Notes: generated from the sequence alone by a model not told the origin. Shown: positions 8,058 through 16,204, counted from the stretch's first letter. The stretch: DNA of 18,798 bases from Verrucomicrobiales bacterium (GCA_023253615.1 JALRFZ010000779.1:1-18798); one strand, 5' to 3'. Numbers and translations: made by a program.

Positions 8058-8770
8058 CACCCTCGGCTCTTTTCGCAAAGGATCCACGTCCCCACCGAGA
8101 TCTTGTCGTGCCACCCGGAGGGCAGGAAGACGACGCGATCATAGTGGGTCTCGAACTTGGCCCGCCACCATGCCTCGGAATTGTTGAAAAAACTCTGCAC
8201 CGTCTTCATCCAGCCCTCGTCCTCTCCGCTTCGCGAAAGGGGGATCATGTGGGCCGAGAAACCCATCGTCACGCGATGGCTTTCGCGGACGAACCCCGCG
8301 ATCCCCTCCTCGGTGAAATGCTCCAGAGAACCAATCGAGTAACTGTGCCGGAACGCCCCCGACTCGTAGCAGGAGAGGTTCGTCGCGTCCGCCACCTTCA
8401 GGCGATCGCCGGACAAGCCGCGCGCCTCAGCCCGTCCGATGAGAAGGTCCGAGATGTCGCACCCGTGGACCTCCAGATCAGGGTTGGAGGCGAGGATCTC
8501 CATCGTCCGCCCCGTCCCGCACGCGATGTCGAGAACCTTGCCCCGGCTCTGCCAGAAGAGGAGACGCACCTCTTTCCAGACGTGGGCCTCTCCCCAGGTC
8601 TCGAGGATGTCTGCCATCTTCGGGTCCCAGTAGAGGTCGAGATCTTGTTTCGTCGGATCGGCTTCAAGGGCCGGCCGGGCAACTGCCCCTTGACCGGCGC
8701 CTTCCCGCTTCCGCTTCGCCGGCCTCACCGGATTCGACTTTTTTCGTTTTTTGATAGGCCACCACTTCAT
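8057..8770 (-). CDS. Class I SAM-dependent methyltransferase with Lys/Arg-rich N-terminus
   Basis: Methyltransferase of 237 residues. Residues 6-23 are a Lys/Arg/Pro-rich tail, followed by a linker and then the Rossmann core with VLDIACGTGRT (79-89), D105 in HGCDISD at the end of strand 2, and SIGSLEHFTEEG in the motif II/III region. The ATG at 8770 overlaps the stop of the upstream glycosyltransferase gene as ATGA (8767-8770), so this start is preferred over the longer open frame to 8899. The basic tail resembles that of the acyltransferase encoded next. Methylation of the nascent glycan or a nucleotide sugar is inferred from the operon. Confidence 0.88.
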   Translation of the reverse strand: MKWWPIKKRKKSNPVRPAKRKREGAGQGAVARPALEADPTKQDLDLYWDPKMADILETWGEAHVWKEVRLLFWQSRGKVLDIACGTGRTMEILASNPDLEVHGCDISDLLIGRAEARGLSGDRLKVADATNLSCYESGAFRHSYSIGSLEHFTEEGIAGFVRESHRVTMGFSAHMIPLSRSGEDEGWMKTVQSFFNNSEAWWRAKFETHYDRVVFLPSGWHDKISVGTWILCEKSRG

Positions 8771-9696
8771 TGATTCGCTGCTTTCGGTTTTCCGGGGCGC
8801 CGACGCGCCATCTCCGCGGAATTGCGTTTGGGTTTGATCCTGCTCTTCACCTTCGCGAAGAGCCGGTGGGATTCCTCGATCCGTCGGGGCATCCGCCACC
8901 GGACGGGCCCGACTGAAAACTCTCCTGTCTCAGCAACCGCCCGGGAACTGCAGTGGGTACCGCTGTTGTCGAACCCGATGTTCGAGATGAGACGCTTCGG
9001 CGGATAAAGCACGAGGCCGTCGCGAATGTGAAGCTGTGCCTGAAAAAACACCGCCCACGAGCTGACTTCACCGAGCACGCTGCGCCTGAGCATTTTCGCG
9101 TAGGGGAAGGAACCTCCAAGATCGAACGCGCTTTGCAGACCCGCGTCACCGAGGATCCGCTCCGCCGAAGCTTCGTGTTCATCGAGAAACTCGCGCCAAC
9201 GATCGCGCCAGGTCGCCCAGCCCCACGAGCTCGAGAGGGGCAGGAAATAGGCGCGGCTCCAAAATCGCTCCAGATGGGCGAACCCGCTCACTTGAAAAAC
9301 CCGGTCCTCGCGCTCGTAGCGCTTGAGTCCATCGCTGAAAAAAGAAACGGCCGCAGGATGGGGCAGGCAATCGTCCTCGAGCACGATCCCGCTACCGACT
9401 TCCTCAAAGAACCAACTCACCGCGTCAATCATGCCGCGGCGGCAGCCGAAGTTCTCCTTTCTGAAACGCGTTTTCACCTCGCAGTCCCAATCAATGCGCG
9501 ACACGAGATTCCGGCAGAGCGCGACCCGCTCCACATCCTCCTGGTGGCCCTCCCTGGGGCCGTCCACCGCCAGAAAGACCCGCCGAGGTTTTGATGCCGC
9601 GAGAGACTCGATCACGCGGGCGGCGTGAGCCGGTCGGTTGAACATCGTCACGAGGACAGGAGCAGCGGCCCCATCATTTGTCAGGTTTGGAACCAT
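8767..9696 (-). CDS. Family 2-like glycosyltransferase (GT-A fold, GNT-I/HlpA-like)
   Basis: Glycosyltransferase of 309 residues. It begins with the GT-A strand PVLVTMFNRPAHAARVI (13-29), then AVDGPREG (43-50), NFGCRRGMIDAVSWFF (82-97), and VLEDDCLPH (105-113) as the metal/nucleotide-binding acidic cluster. SSSWGWATWRDRW (155-167) is a signature of bacterial GNT-I-like family 2 proteins. The C-terminal tail is very basic (KVKSRIKPKRN, then ARRRPGKPK) and is not part of the catalytic fold. The ATG at 9696 lies 2 bases after the upstream stop; the in-frame extension to 9813 is non-homologous-looking and was dropped. It probably transfers one sugar to the growing glycan; donor and linkage are unknown. 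Confidence 0.9.
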   Translation of the reverse strand: MVPNLTNDGAAAPVLVTMFNRPAHAARVIESLAASKPRRVFLAVDGPREGHQEDVERVALCRNLVSRIDWDCEVKTRFRKENFGCRRGMIDAVSWFFEEVGSGIVLEDDCLPHPAAVSFFSDGLKRYEREDRVFQVSGFAHLERFWSRAYFLPLSSSWGWATWRDRWREFLDEHEASAERILGDAGLQSAFDLGGSFPYAKMLRRSVLGEVSSWAVFFQAQLHIRDGLVLYPPKRLISNIGFDNSGTHCSSRAVAETGEFSVGPVRWRMPRRIEESHRLFAKVKSRIKPKRNSAEMARRRPGKPKAANQ

Positions 9697-9698
9697 TT

Positions 9699-11249
9699 TC
9701 AGGAAACCGGTTTCACCCCGTCCACGATCAGCGAGGTGTAGACGGGTTTTCCACCGGCGTTGCGGGGATCGTGTTTGAGGGAGCGCAGGATCATCCCGTC
9801 GGCAGGATCCCAATCGATCGCGTGGAATTCGCCATGCTCATCCCAATGCTCAAGCACTCGCGGCTCCAATCCGGCCTCCCGCATCGCCGCCGCCAGTGTG
9901 GCAAAGGTGTAGAGGACCTTGTGATCGTCAGCGCCAGGTCCGCTGCCGCCAGGGCGGACATGCTCCTGATAGCGGGGATCCGGATGGTTGCCGTCCGGGA
10001 CCGCAATGCGGACGATCCCTCCGGCGTTGAGATGGGCAGACACATGTTTCAGGGCGGTGAGCCCGTCGGCGGGGGTGAGGTGCTCCCAGACATGCTCGGC
10101 GAGGACGCGGTCGAGGCGGAGATCGCCGACCTGGATTTCCCAATCCCTCTCTGACAGCAAATTCAATGATCCGATATTGGTGCTCTGCCAGCCCTCGTAG
10201 GCCGTAGGACCTGCACCCACGATGATGCGGGTGGGCTCGCCTCGTTGAACCGCCGACCGCAGGGCTGGATGGATCGATGCCGAATCCGTTCGCGCCGCCT
10301 GATTCCTGATTTGCGGCCGATCCGATGAGCCAACCCTCCGAAAAAGGCGTCTGTAAAGATTGACCAATCGCGCGCGAAGCCTACCCGTAGCACTCCGCTT
10401 CCCGGGTTTGCGTGGCACTCCGCCCGCCTTCTCGCCGCGCGGGCCTTTTCCAAGGTGAGCTTTGTCCTGAAGCGCACCGGATCGCCACTCCTTCGAGCAG
10501 CCGCGCAGGGTCCAGTGGCTCCAAGGGATCCCGGGGGGAAGCAGACTGAGATTGTAGGCCGCCTGGGGATCTTTTTCATAAGGAACTCCCGCTTCTTTTC
10601 CACGAAGACCATAATCGTGATTCTGATGAAATCCGAGTACTGAAGGGCTTAGGTCCGCCGTGAGGATGCCATGCTCCTTCGCGTGGTAGATCATGAAGAG
10701 ATCCCAGCCACCACGTCCGATCCAAAGATCAGGGAGGCGATTCTCCAAATACTGCCGACGAGGGAAAATGAAGTAGTCGCTGCCTGCGGGAGGGTGCAGG
10801 GTCGCCGTCTTTTGCGCATGCTCCTCGAATGCGGCGATTTCTTCGGAACCGGCGAATGAAACCGGCCGATCGCTGTCGAAGTCCATCCGCGATCCGACAA
10901 GGAGAAAACGTCCTCCGGCCGCCCTGGCGCAGTCCGCGACTCCTTCAAAAAAGGAGGGCAGATAGATCATGTCAGCGTTCGTGAACATCAGCAGATCCGC
11001 GGTCGAACGTTCCGCGGCGATTTCAAACATCGAACGGATCGAGGGGAGTCCGTTCTCCGTGCATTCGACATCGAGAATCACTTCGGCCCCGGTTTCCTTG
11101 ATCGAGTCAGTCTCGCCCGAGACAGCACCGAACACGAAAATCCGCCGAACCTGCGGACATCCGCGCCAGCTCCGCAGGGCATTCGCCTGATGAGTGGCCG
11201 TCAGCCCGGTGAAGGGCTTCGGGGTGGTGAAGAGATCGATCGTCAGCAT
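9699..11249 (-). CDS. Glycosyltransferase-like domain fused to class I SAM methyltransferase
   Basis: Fusion protein of 516 residues. The N-terminal part (about 1-250) opens with MLTIDLFTTPKPF, recalls GT-A glycosyltransferases of family 2, and has FTNADMIYLPSFF (89-101) where the nucleotide/metal site is expected. Residues about 250-335 are a basic, low-order linker containing RLRARLVNLYRRLFRRVG (about 290-307). The C-terminal part (about 340-510) looks like a predicted SAM methyltransferase: IIVGAGPTAYEGW (342-354), AEHVWEHLTPADG (384-396), GGIVRIAVPDG (410-420). An in-frame ATG at 11270 would overlap the upstream stop by 8 bases. The ATG at 11249 is preferred because the fold begins there and a weak AAGAA precedes it. 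The donor, and what is methylated, are not evident. Confidence 0.83.
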   Translation of the reverse strand: MLTIDLFTTPKPFTGLTATHQANALRSWRGCPQVRRIFVFGAVSGETDSIKETGAEVILDVECTENGLPSIRSMFEIAAERSTADLLMFTNADMIYLPSFFEGVADCARAAGGRFLLVGSRMDFDSDRPVSFAGSEEIAAFEEHAQKTATLHPPAGSDYFIFPRRQYLENRLPDLWIGRGGWDLFMIYHAKEHGILTADLSPSVLGFHQNHDYGLRGKEAGVPYEKDPQAAYNLSLLPPGIPWSHWTLRGCSKEWRSGALQDKAHLGKGPRGEKAGGVPRKPGKRSATGRLRARLVNLYRRLFRRVGSSDRPQIRNQAARTDSASIHPALRSAVQRGEPTRIIVGAGPTAYEGWQSTNIGSLNLLSERDWEIQVGDLRLDRVLAEHVWEHLTPADGLTALKHVSAHLNAGGIVRIAVPDGNHPDPRYQEHVRPGGSGPGADDHKVLYTFATLAAAMREAGLEPRVLEHWDEHGEFHAIDWDPADGMILRSLKHDPRNAGGKPVYTSLIVDGVKPVS

Positions 11250-11262
11250 CGCGGATTCTTGA

Positions 11263-13092
11263 TCAGGCATTGGGGGAGACGAGCCGGGTATTCAGGAAAA
11301 CGCCATCCACCTCCCTGAGTTCCCCTGTTTCATGGTTGGCATGCCCGTCGATGAGGTGGGCAAGGACAAAGCCCCTTTCGCGCAGGAATTCGCGCACCTC
11401 GACGAAAGTGGCACCACCCTCATACGAGGGTATCAGGGCGAGTTCGCATTGCAGAACCGAGACGCGGGGAAGGGTCTCAAGCGCTCCCCGCAGGACGCTC
11501 ATTTCAAACCCCTGCACATCGATCTTGAGCATCAACGGGCCTTCGAAAGTCAGGCCTTCTTCCTTCACGACATCGTCCAGCCGGCGGATCGTGACCTTCT
11601 CCGATCCGACCGGACTGGCATCGGGACGCAGTTCCTTGAAATCATTCGAAAACTGAAGGAGCGAACTCGAATAGGAATTCCCCGCGATCTGGATGGTGGA
11701 CTCGCCGTTCTCATCGCCGAGCGCGAACGGAAACGTCCTCCAACCCTCCGCGGCATCCGCCTTTGCGCTTAGCTTCGCATAAGCGTCGCTGAGTGGCTCG
11801 AAGGAGAAGATCTTCCCGGACCACCCCGTCTTTTTGAGCTCTTCGACGTACTGGCCTGCGTTTGATCCGCAATCGATCAGGGTGGTGATGCGGCGGTCGG
11901 CGATCAACTTGAGCCGCTTCGGTTGATTGAAGATCCAGCCGCCGGCTTCGAGACGGGCACGTTCGCGCTCGCGTTCGACCAGCAAGGCGACATCGGGGGA
12001 TTCGAGGTTCACCTCGGCCTCAAGGACACTGCGGGGTTTTCGATTTTTCCCACGCCCTTTTCCGCCGCCCCGACCTTCACGATTCTTTCCTTTTTCTCCG
12101 GCACGTTTCTGCCGTTTTTCGCCTGCAGGCTTCTCCTCGACACCCAGGATCCGGTTCTTGATTCGCCGCACGGCACGGCGGAAGGAAAACTTCTTCATGA
12201 GAGACTTGCGCTTCTTGAGGGTCTTGCACGCGGCAGTTCCAAGGCGGGCGATTCGTTCCGAAACCTCTCCGGAGATCAGAGGGAGAACGAGTCCAATCTT
12301 CTCCGGGAGAGGGAGCGAGGAACCCAGGATGATTTTTGAAACCAGCTTGCGAATGATCGTGCGGCGGCGGTCCGCCGCATCCTTCGACTCCTTCGCCATT
12401 TCCTGATGGTAGTAGGACTGGGAATGGCGGCGGTAACGGAATCCATCGATTTCGATCGAGGCCAGCGGTCCGAGCAGGGCGGCTTGGGCGAGGATGGGAA
12501 TCTCGACGTTGGTGATGAAATCGATCCCGACGTGAAGGTTCACGCGGCGGATCACCTCGGTGCGGAAGAGACCGTAGATGCAGAAGTAGGCGTTGGAGAT
12601 GGGAACCGAGAAAAAGGCTCTTCTCACCTCCGCCCAGGAATCGAGCGCCTTCTCGAGCCGGATCCCCTCGAGCCGGTCAGGCCAGGTTTCGTCGGAGTCG
12701 TCGTAAAAATTCACGACGTCCGTCATCACACAATTGATCTCCGGATGATTGTCGAGAACCGCGGCTTGCGCCCTGATACTCCGCGGTGAACGGAGGTCGT
12801 CATGGGCGGCCCAGCAAAAATATTCGCCGGTCGCCTTGGTCAGCACGTAGGCGAAGTTGTCGATGATGGAAAGGGTCTCGGCCTGGGCAAAGACCTTGAT
12901 CTGCGGATACCCGGCCTCGAATCGCGAAAGGATGGCCTTGGTCTCGTCGTTTGACGCATTGTCGGAGATTAAAATCTCGAGGTTGGGATAGTCCTGCGAG
13001 ACCAGGGACAGGAGGGTTTCTTCCAGATACTTCTCCCCGTTGCGGACGGGCATCCCGATGGTGATTCGGGGATGATCTACGGGTGCGGACAT
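11263..13092 (-). CDS. GT2 glycosyltransferase fused to FkbM-family methyltransferase through a Lys/Arg/Gly-rich linker
   Basis: Fusion protein of 609 residues. Residues 9-230 are a GT2 GT-A domain: ITIGMPVRNGEKYLEETLLS (10-29), ISDNASNDET (42-51), and WAAHDD (94-99) as the DXD-like metal site. Residues about 288-355 are a low-complexity basic linker rich in K, R and G; within it MKKFSFRRAVRRIKNRILG (299-317) looks like the former N-terminus of a separate protein. Residues about 403-600 are an FkbM methyltransferase: LIDCGSNAGQY (405-415), FEPL (431-434), LKIDVQGFE (522-530), LQCELALIP (547-555). The gene begins 7 bases after the acyltransferase stop and shows no frameshift. The protein probably adds a sugar and methylates it or its neighbour; coupling of the two steps is an inference from the fusion. 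Confidence 0.9.
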   Translation of the reverse strand: MSAPVDHPRITIGMPVRNGEKYLEETLLSLVSQDYPNLEILISDNASNDETKAILSRFEAGYPQIKVFAQAETLSIIDNFAYVLTKATGEYFCWAAHDDLRSPRSIRAQAAVLDNHPEINCVMTDVVNFYDDSDETWPDRLEGIRLEKALDSWAEVRRAFFSVPISNAYFCIYGLFRTEVIRRVNLHVGIDFITNVEIPILAQAALLGPLASIEIDGFRYRRHSQSYYHQEMAKESKDAADRRRTIIRKLVSKIILGSSLPLPEKIGLVLPLISGEVSERIARLGTAACKTLKKRKSLMKKFSFRRAVRRIKNRILGVEEKPAGEKRQKRAGEKGKNREGRGGGKGRGKNRKPRSVLEAEVNLESPDVALLVERERERARLEAGGWIFNQPKRLKLIADRRITTLIDCGSNAGQYVEELKKTGWSGKIFSFEPLSDAYAKLSAKADAAEGWRTFPFALGDENGESTIQIAGNSYSSSLLQFSNDFKELRPDASPVGSEKVTIRRLDDVVKEEGLTFEGPLMLKIDVQGFEMSVLRGALETLPRVSVLQCELALIPSYEGGATFVEVREFLRERGFVLAHLIDGHANHETGELREVDGVFLNTRLVSPNA

Positions 13093-13099
13093 GAGCGGT

Positions 13100-13654
13100 T
13101 CACTCGGGGCGATCGCGGATCTTCACCGCCGGGACTCCACCCCAGATTTCATAGGGAGGAACCGTACCGCCCACAACGCTACCCGCCGCAATGATCGCCC
13201 CTCGTCCAATCCGGGCACCGTCGAGAATCACGGCATTGGCTCCGAGCCAAACATCGTCTTCAATCTCGATGCCGCCTTTGGAATTCGCGAAACCCTGGTG
13301 ACGGATGGGAGTGTCACGCCTCCCGTAGGCGTGGTTCGTCGGCATGATCTTGACGCCGGAAGCCACCAGGACATAGTTTCCGAACTTGATGCCATTGCCG
13401 CTATAGAGCACCGCCCCGGGATTCAGGTAGCAGTATTCGCCGATCTCGATGTCGCCGCTACCCCCTACACAGCGGATCACGACGTAGTCGTAGATCTCGG
13501 AATGAGCCCCGATCGAAACGCGAGTGCCACGAGTAGATCCCTGGATGCGGGCCGTCGGAGCGACGAGGACGTGGTCGCCGAGGGTGACGTTGTTCCCCGT
13601 GATGACTCCATCGGGTATCATGTTCGGTTTCACCTTCACCGCTCCTCTCAGCAT
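13100..13654 (-). CDS. Left-handed beta-helix (hexapeptide) acyltransferase
   Basis: Putative sugar O-acetyltransferase of 184 residues, essentially all beta-helix: hexapeptide turns run from ITGNNVTLGDHVL to the C-terminal IGRGAIIAAGSVVGGTVP, then the closing WGGVPAVKI. The probable catalytic His is H108 in MPTNHAYGRRDTPIRHQGF (104-122), a loop characteristic of maltose/galactoside acetyltransferase-like enzymes. The ATG at 13654 overlaps the TylF-like gene by 7 bases. It differs from the other acyltransferase of the operon in lacking the basic N-terminal tail and in its His loop, so they probably acylate different positions. Acetyl-CoA use is assumed from the family. Confidence 0.9.
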   Translation of the reverse strand: MLRGAVKVKPNMIPDGVITGNNVTLGDHVLVAPTARIQGSTRGTRVSIGAHSEIYDYVVIRCVGGSGDIEIGEYCYLNPGAVLYSGNGIKFGNYVLVASGVKIMPTNHAYGRRDTPIRHQGFANSKGGIEIEDDVWLGANAVILDGARIGRGAIIAAGSVVGGTVPPYEIWGGVPAVKIRDRPE

Positions 13655-14493
13655 TTGATCATTAAACCCTGCCCCGTAGGGAGCGTAAGGATGGATGTCC
13701 CGACCTGCTCAGCGAAGGCGTCAAGGACCCGCTTCTGCGGCTCGTAGGCGGACCAACCGTAGTCGTCGAGCACAACCGGTGCCCCGGGAACCAGTTTTTC
13801 CCAGAAGTATTGAATGGCCGCAAGCTCCGCCTCCGCCACATTCATGTCGATGCTCAGATAAGCCACCTTGCCGATCTTCGCGCTTTCGAGCGTGTCGGGG
13901 ACGCGCCCCCGGATCAACTTCATATTCGGATACGGGGCGAAGTTCTCCTTCGCCTGCTCGTAGCAATCGGGATAAAAGAGCCTGTTTTCGAGCTTTTTCT
14001 TCTCGCGTTCTTCCGGTGCCATCTGCTCCTCGGGGATGCCGTTGAATGTGTCGAAAAGATGGAAGACCCTGTCGCGTTCGCTGAACCGGTGGTAATCGGC
14101 GATCGCGAGAGAAAGGATCCCGGTATTCACCCCGCATTCGACAAAATCCCCATCCAGACGGAGACCGATGCCCGCCGCCCAGATGGCGACATGGACCCGC
14201 CACTCGATATGAAACTCCGCCCCTCCCGTGGTAAAGCGGTGACCCGAAGCAACCCCTTTCCGGTAGGCTTCCTTGAATCTTGCCTCCTCGAGAAACGCCA
14301 GATTTTTACCCCACACACTCAGTCCATCGGAGTTGTAACAGAGGTCATTCAAGGGTACTCCCGCGACGAGGTCACCGGTTCCCCGGGTGCGCTCCAGTTC
14401 CTTCACCCGGTTCTTGAGCGCCTTCCGCTCCTCCTTGAGCGCCGCGATACGATCGGTCAGTGCGGCTATTTTTTTTCTGTTGCCGAAGATCAT
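13648..14493 (-). CDS. TylF/MycF-like SAM-dependent O-methyltransferase
   Basis: Methyltransferase of 281 residues in the macrocin O-methyltransferase (TylF) family, known for methylating sugar hydroxyls with a metal ion. Core motifs: LDGDFVECGVNTG (113-125), FDTFNGIP (147-154), LSIDMNVAEAE (213-223) and VVLDDYGW (240-247), the last two supplying the acidic metal ligands. An N-terminal heptad-like segment (about 8-37, rich in K, E, L, R) predicts a short coiled coil not found in TylF itself. Two starts are possible: GTG at 14508 overlaps the upstream stop as GTGA, while ATG at 14493 has AAGGG seven bases before it; the latter is chosen. Confidence 0.88.
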   Translation of the reverse strand: MIFGNRKKIAALTDRIAALKEERKALKNRVKELERTRGTGDLVAGVPLNDLCYNSDGLSVWGKNLAFLEEARFKEAYRKGVASGHRFTTGGAEFHIEWRVHVAIWAAGIGLRLDGDFVECGVNTGILSLAIADYHRFSERDRVFHLFDTFNGIPEEQMAPEEREKKKLENRLFYPDCYEQAKENFAPYPNMKLIRGRVPDTLESAKIGKVAYLSIDMNVAEAELAAIQYFWEKLVPGAPVVLDDYGWSAYEPQKRVLDAFAEQVGTSILTLPTGQGLMIKC

Positions 14494-14504
14494 GGAAAAG
14501 CCCT

Positions 14505-15251
14505 TCACTTCACTCGCTTGAGGTAGCTCTTGATCCCTTCCGTGATCATGAGCTTGTTGTCGATCTCCTCGTCGATCTCGAAGCGGTCGTCTTCGGAGAG
14601 GAATTGGCGCATCGCCGTCATCGGATTATCACCGACGTCCCAGGGACGGTTTTGGGAGTAGTAACCCTGGGGAAAGAGTTCGATGAAGGTGTCGGGCAGA
14701 AGAAGATAGGATCCGACCGTGACGAGATCGGGATAGAGCTGGAGCTCGTCATGCACGTGCTGATGGCTGTGGAGGGAGTCGAGCACGACCATGATGCACT
14801 TCTTGCCATCACACTTGGCTTTCACCTGTTCGAAGATCCCGGGGTCGGTCGAACTTCCCTCGATCATGGTGATCCGCTTCATCATCGGATGATTCTCGAT
14901 CTCGTTGCGGTTGTGGGGACGGATGTCGATGTCCACTCCAACGACCTCTCCATCGATGCCCATCATCTCCATCATCGAGGCGGAAAAGATGATGCTGCCA
15001 CCGTGGGCGATGCCCGTTTCGATGACGAGGTCGGGCTTGAGCCGCCACATCAACTCCTGCTGCACCACCATGTCGTTGGGGTACTTGATGATGGGGCGCC
15101 CCATCCAGCTGTAGTTGTAGGTGTATTTGTATTTGTCCGCGTGCAGCATCCAATCGATGGACTTGCGGCGGAGTTCTTCGTCGGCACCCATGCTCGCGAT
15201 GTCGGCGGCACGCTCGGCTTGGAATTGGCTGATGGGATCGTTCTGGCTCAT
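14505..15251 (-). CDS. CmcI-like methyltransferase (cephalosporin hydroxylase family)
   Basis: Protein of 248 residues of the CmcI/rhamnosyl O-methyltransferase group. Despite the common database name, the fold is a SAM methyltransferase and the expected role here is sugar O-methylation. Motif I is VIETGIAHGGS (76-86), the second strand ends VDIDIRPHN (106-114), and VVLDSLHSHQHV (155-166) contains the Asp/His cluster of the metal site. An aromatic stretch KYKYTYNYSWMG (40-51) precedes the core. The start overlaps the stop of the SDR gene as ATGA (15248-15251). Such proteins are frequently found next to rfbF/rfbG-type CDP-sugar genes, which supports action on the sugar made by those genes. Confidence 0.88.
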   Translation of the reverse strand: MSQNDPISQFQAERAADIASMGADEELRRKSIDWMLHADKYKYTYNYSWMGRPIIKYPNDMVVQQELMWRLKPDLVIETGIAHGGSIIFSASMMEMMGIDGEVVGVDIDIRPHNRNEIENHPMMKRITMIEGSSTDPGIFEQVKAKCDGKKCIMVVLDSLHSHQHVHDELQLYPDLVTVGSYLLLPDTFIELFPQGYYSQNRPWDVGDNPMTAMRQFLSEDDRFEIDEEIDNKLMITEGIKSYLKRVK

Positions 15252-16198
15252 GTTAGGGTGGGGGGCTCGGGCCCCGTGGTTTGAAAAAAGGAAATGAGTC
15301 GGGTGATTTCGCGGAGCATCTCGGCCTCGACCGATCCTTCGATCGGCGGCGCGGTGATGGAGGATTTCACTTCAAAGACATTGCCCTCGCGCGGCTCTTC
15401 TCCGAGCACGCGGACCTCCGGGCGGGACAGCCCGGCGCGCTCGAAGGCATCGGCCGTCCACCGCGCCGCCTCGATGATTCCGTGGGTGAGGCCGGTGGCG
15501 ATGTTGTGCACGGAATATCCTTCACCGGAGGCTTCGATCACCGCCGCACAGGCCTCCGAAACCTGTCGCAGCGAGACAAAGTCGCGTCTTTGCCTCCCCG
15601 AAGAACGGATCGTGATGGTGCCCTCAGCGAGCGCTTCGCGCACAAAACAGGTGGGAACGAGCGACCATCGGTCGACCGTACGGGAAACGGGACATCCATA
15701 GACATTGGCCGGACGGAGCACGGTGGTGCGAAGTCCCGATCGTTTGCTCTCGAGCCGGCAGACCTGCTCGCCGAATTCATGGTTCAATCCGTAGTCGCCG
15801 ACAGGATCGGGTGCGGCATTTTTGTCAATCACCCCGGAGAGTTCCGCCCCGTAGACTTGGAGGGTTGAAAGAAAGACCACATGCGGTACTCCGCAACGCT
15901 TGGCGAGATCGAGAATATTCCTCGTGCCGAAAACCGAGAGGGCCACTCCCGCCTCGAAGTCCCGCGAGAGGATGTCGTTGGTGGTGGCGGTGTGGAGGAT
16001 GCAATCCCACTTTCCTTGAAAGCCGGCCGGAATGTCCATCACATCGAGCACCTCAAGGTGGCAACCGGGCAGCGCCGCGACCAATCCAGGAGTGATGCGA
16101 CGCGAGGTGGCGGTCACCTCGTGCCCGCGGTCACGCAGTGACACCGCGGCATGACTGCCGATGTATCCCGACGCACCCGTGATCAGAACCTTCGCCAT
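15248..16198 (-). CDS. NAD-dependent epimerase/reductase, last step of the CDP-sugar module, with Lys-to-His at YxxxK
   Basis: Extended SDR protein of 316 residues. NAD-binding TGASGYIG is at 7-14, and LSTLQVYG at 110-117 holds the catalytic Ser/Thr. Then comes DYGLNHEFGE (135-144): Y136 is present but the position of the usual catalytic Lys is His (H140). LRPANVYGCP and RRDFVSLRQVSEA further on are standard SDR substrate-domain segments. It is the fourth gene of the CDP-sugar set and starts 6 bases after the epimerase stop, so it is expected to reduce or epimerise the 4-keto sugar at C4. Whether it is a reductase or an epimerase cannot be settled from sequence. Confidence 0.88.
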   Translation of the reverse strand: MAKVLITGASGYIGSHAAVSLRDRGHEVTATSRRITPGLVAALPGCHLEVLDVMDIPAGFQGKWDCILHTATTNDILSRDFEAGVALSVFGTRNILDLAKRCGVPHVVFLSTLQVYGAELSGVIDKNAAPDPVGDYGLNHEFGEQVCRLESKRSGLRTTVLRPANVYGCPVSRTVDRWSLVPTCFVREALAEGTITIRSSGRQRRDFVSLRQVSEACAAVIEASGEGYSVHNIATGLTHGIIEAARWTADAFERAGLSRPEVRVLGEEPREGNVFEVKSSITAPPIEGSVEAEMLREITRLISFFQTTGPEPPTLT

Positions 16199-16204
16199 CG
16201 CAGA

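Noticed and set aside
12028..12231. The low-complexity stretch as a frameshifted or decayed region
   Set aside because: The frame is intact through it, and both flanking domains have complete motifs, so it is better read as a linker.
14505..15251. Reading the CmcI-like protein as an antibiotic (cephalosporin) hydroxylase
   Set aside because: The name is historical; the motifs are those of a SAM methyltransferase and the setting is sugar modification, with no beta-lactam genes.
14460..15284. A 274-codon plus-strand open frame rich in His, Asp and Val
   Set aside because: It is the mirror of the CmcI-like gene, whose minus-strand product has clear family motifs; the antisense product has none.
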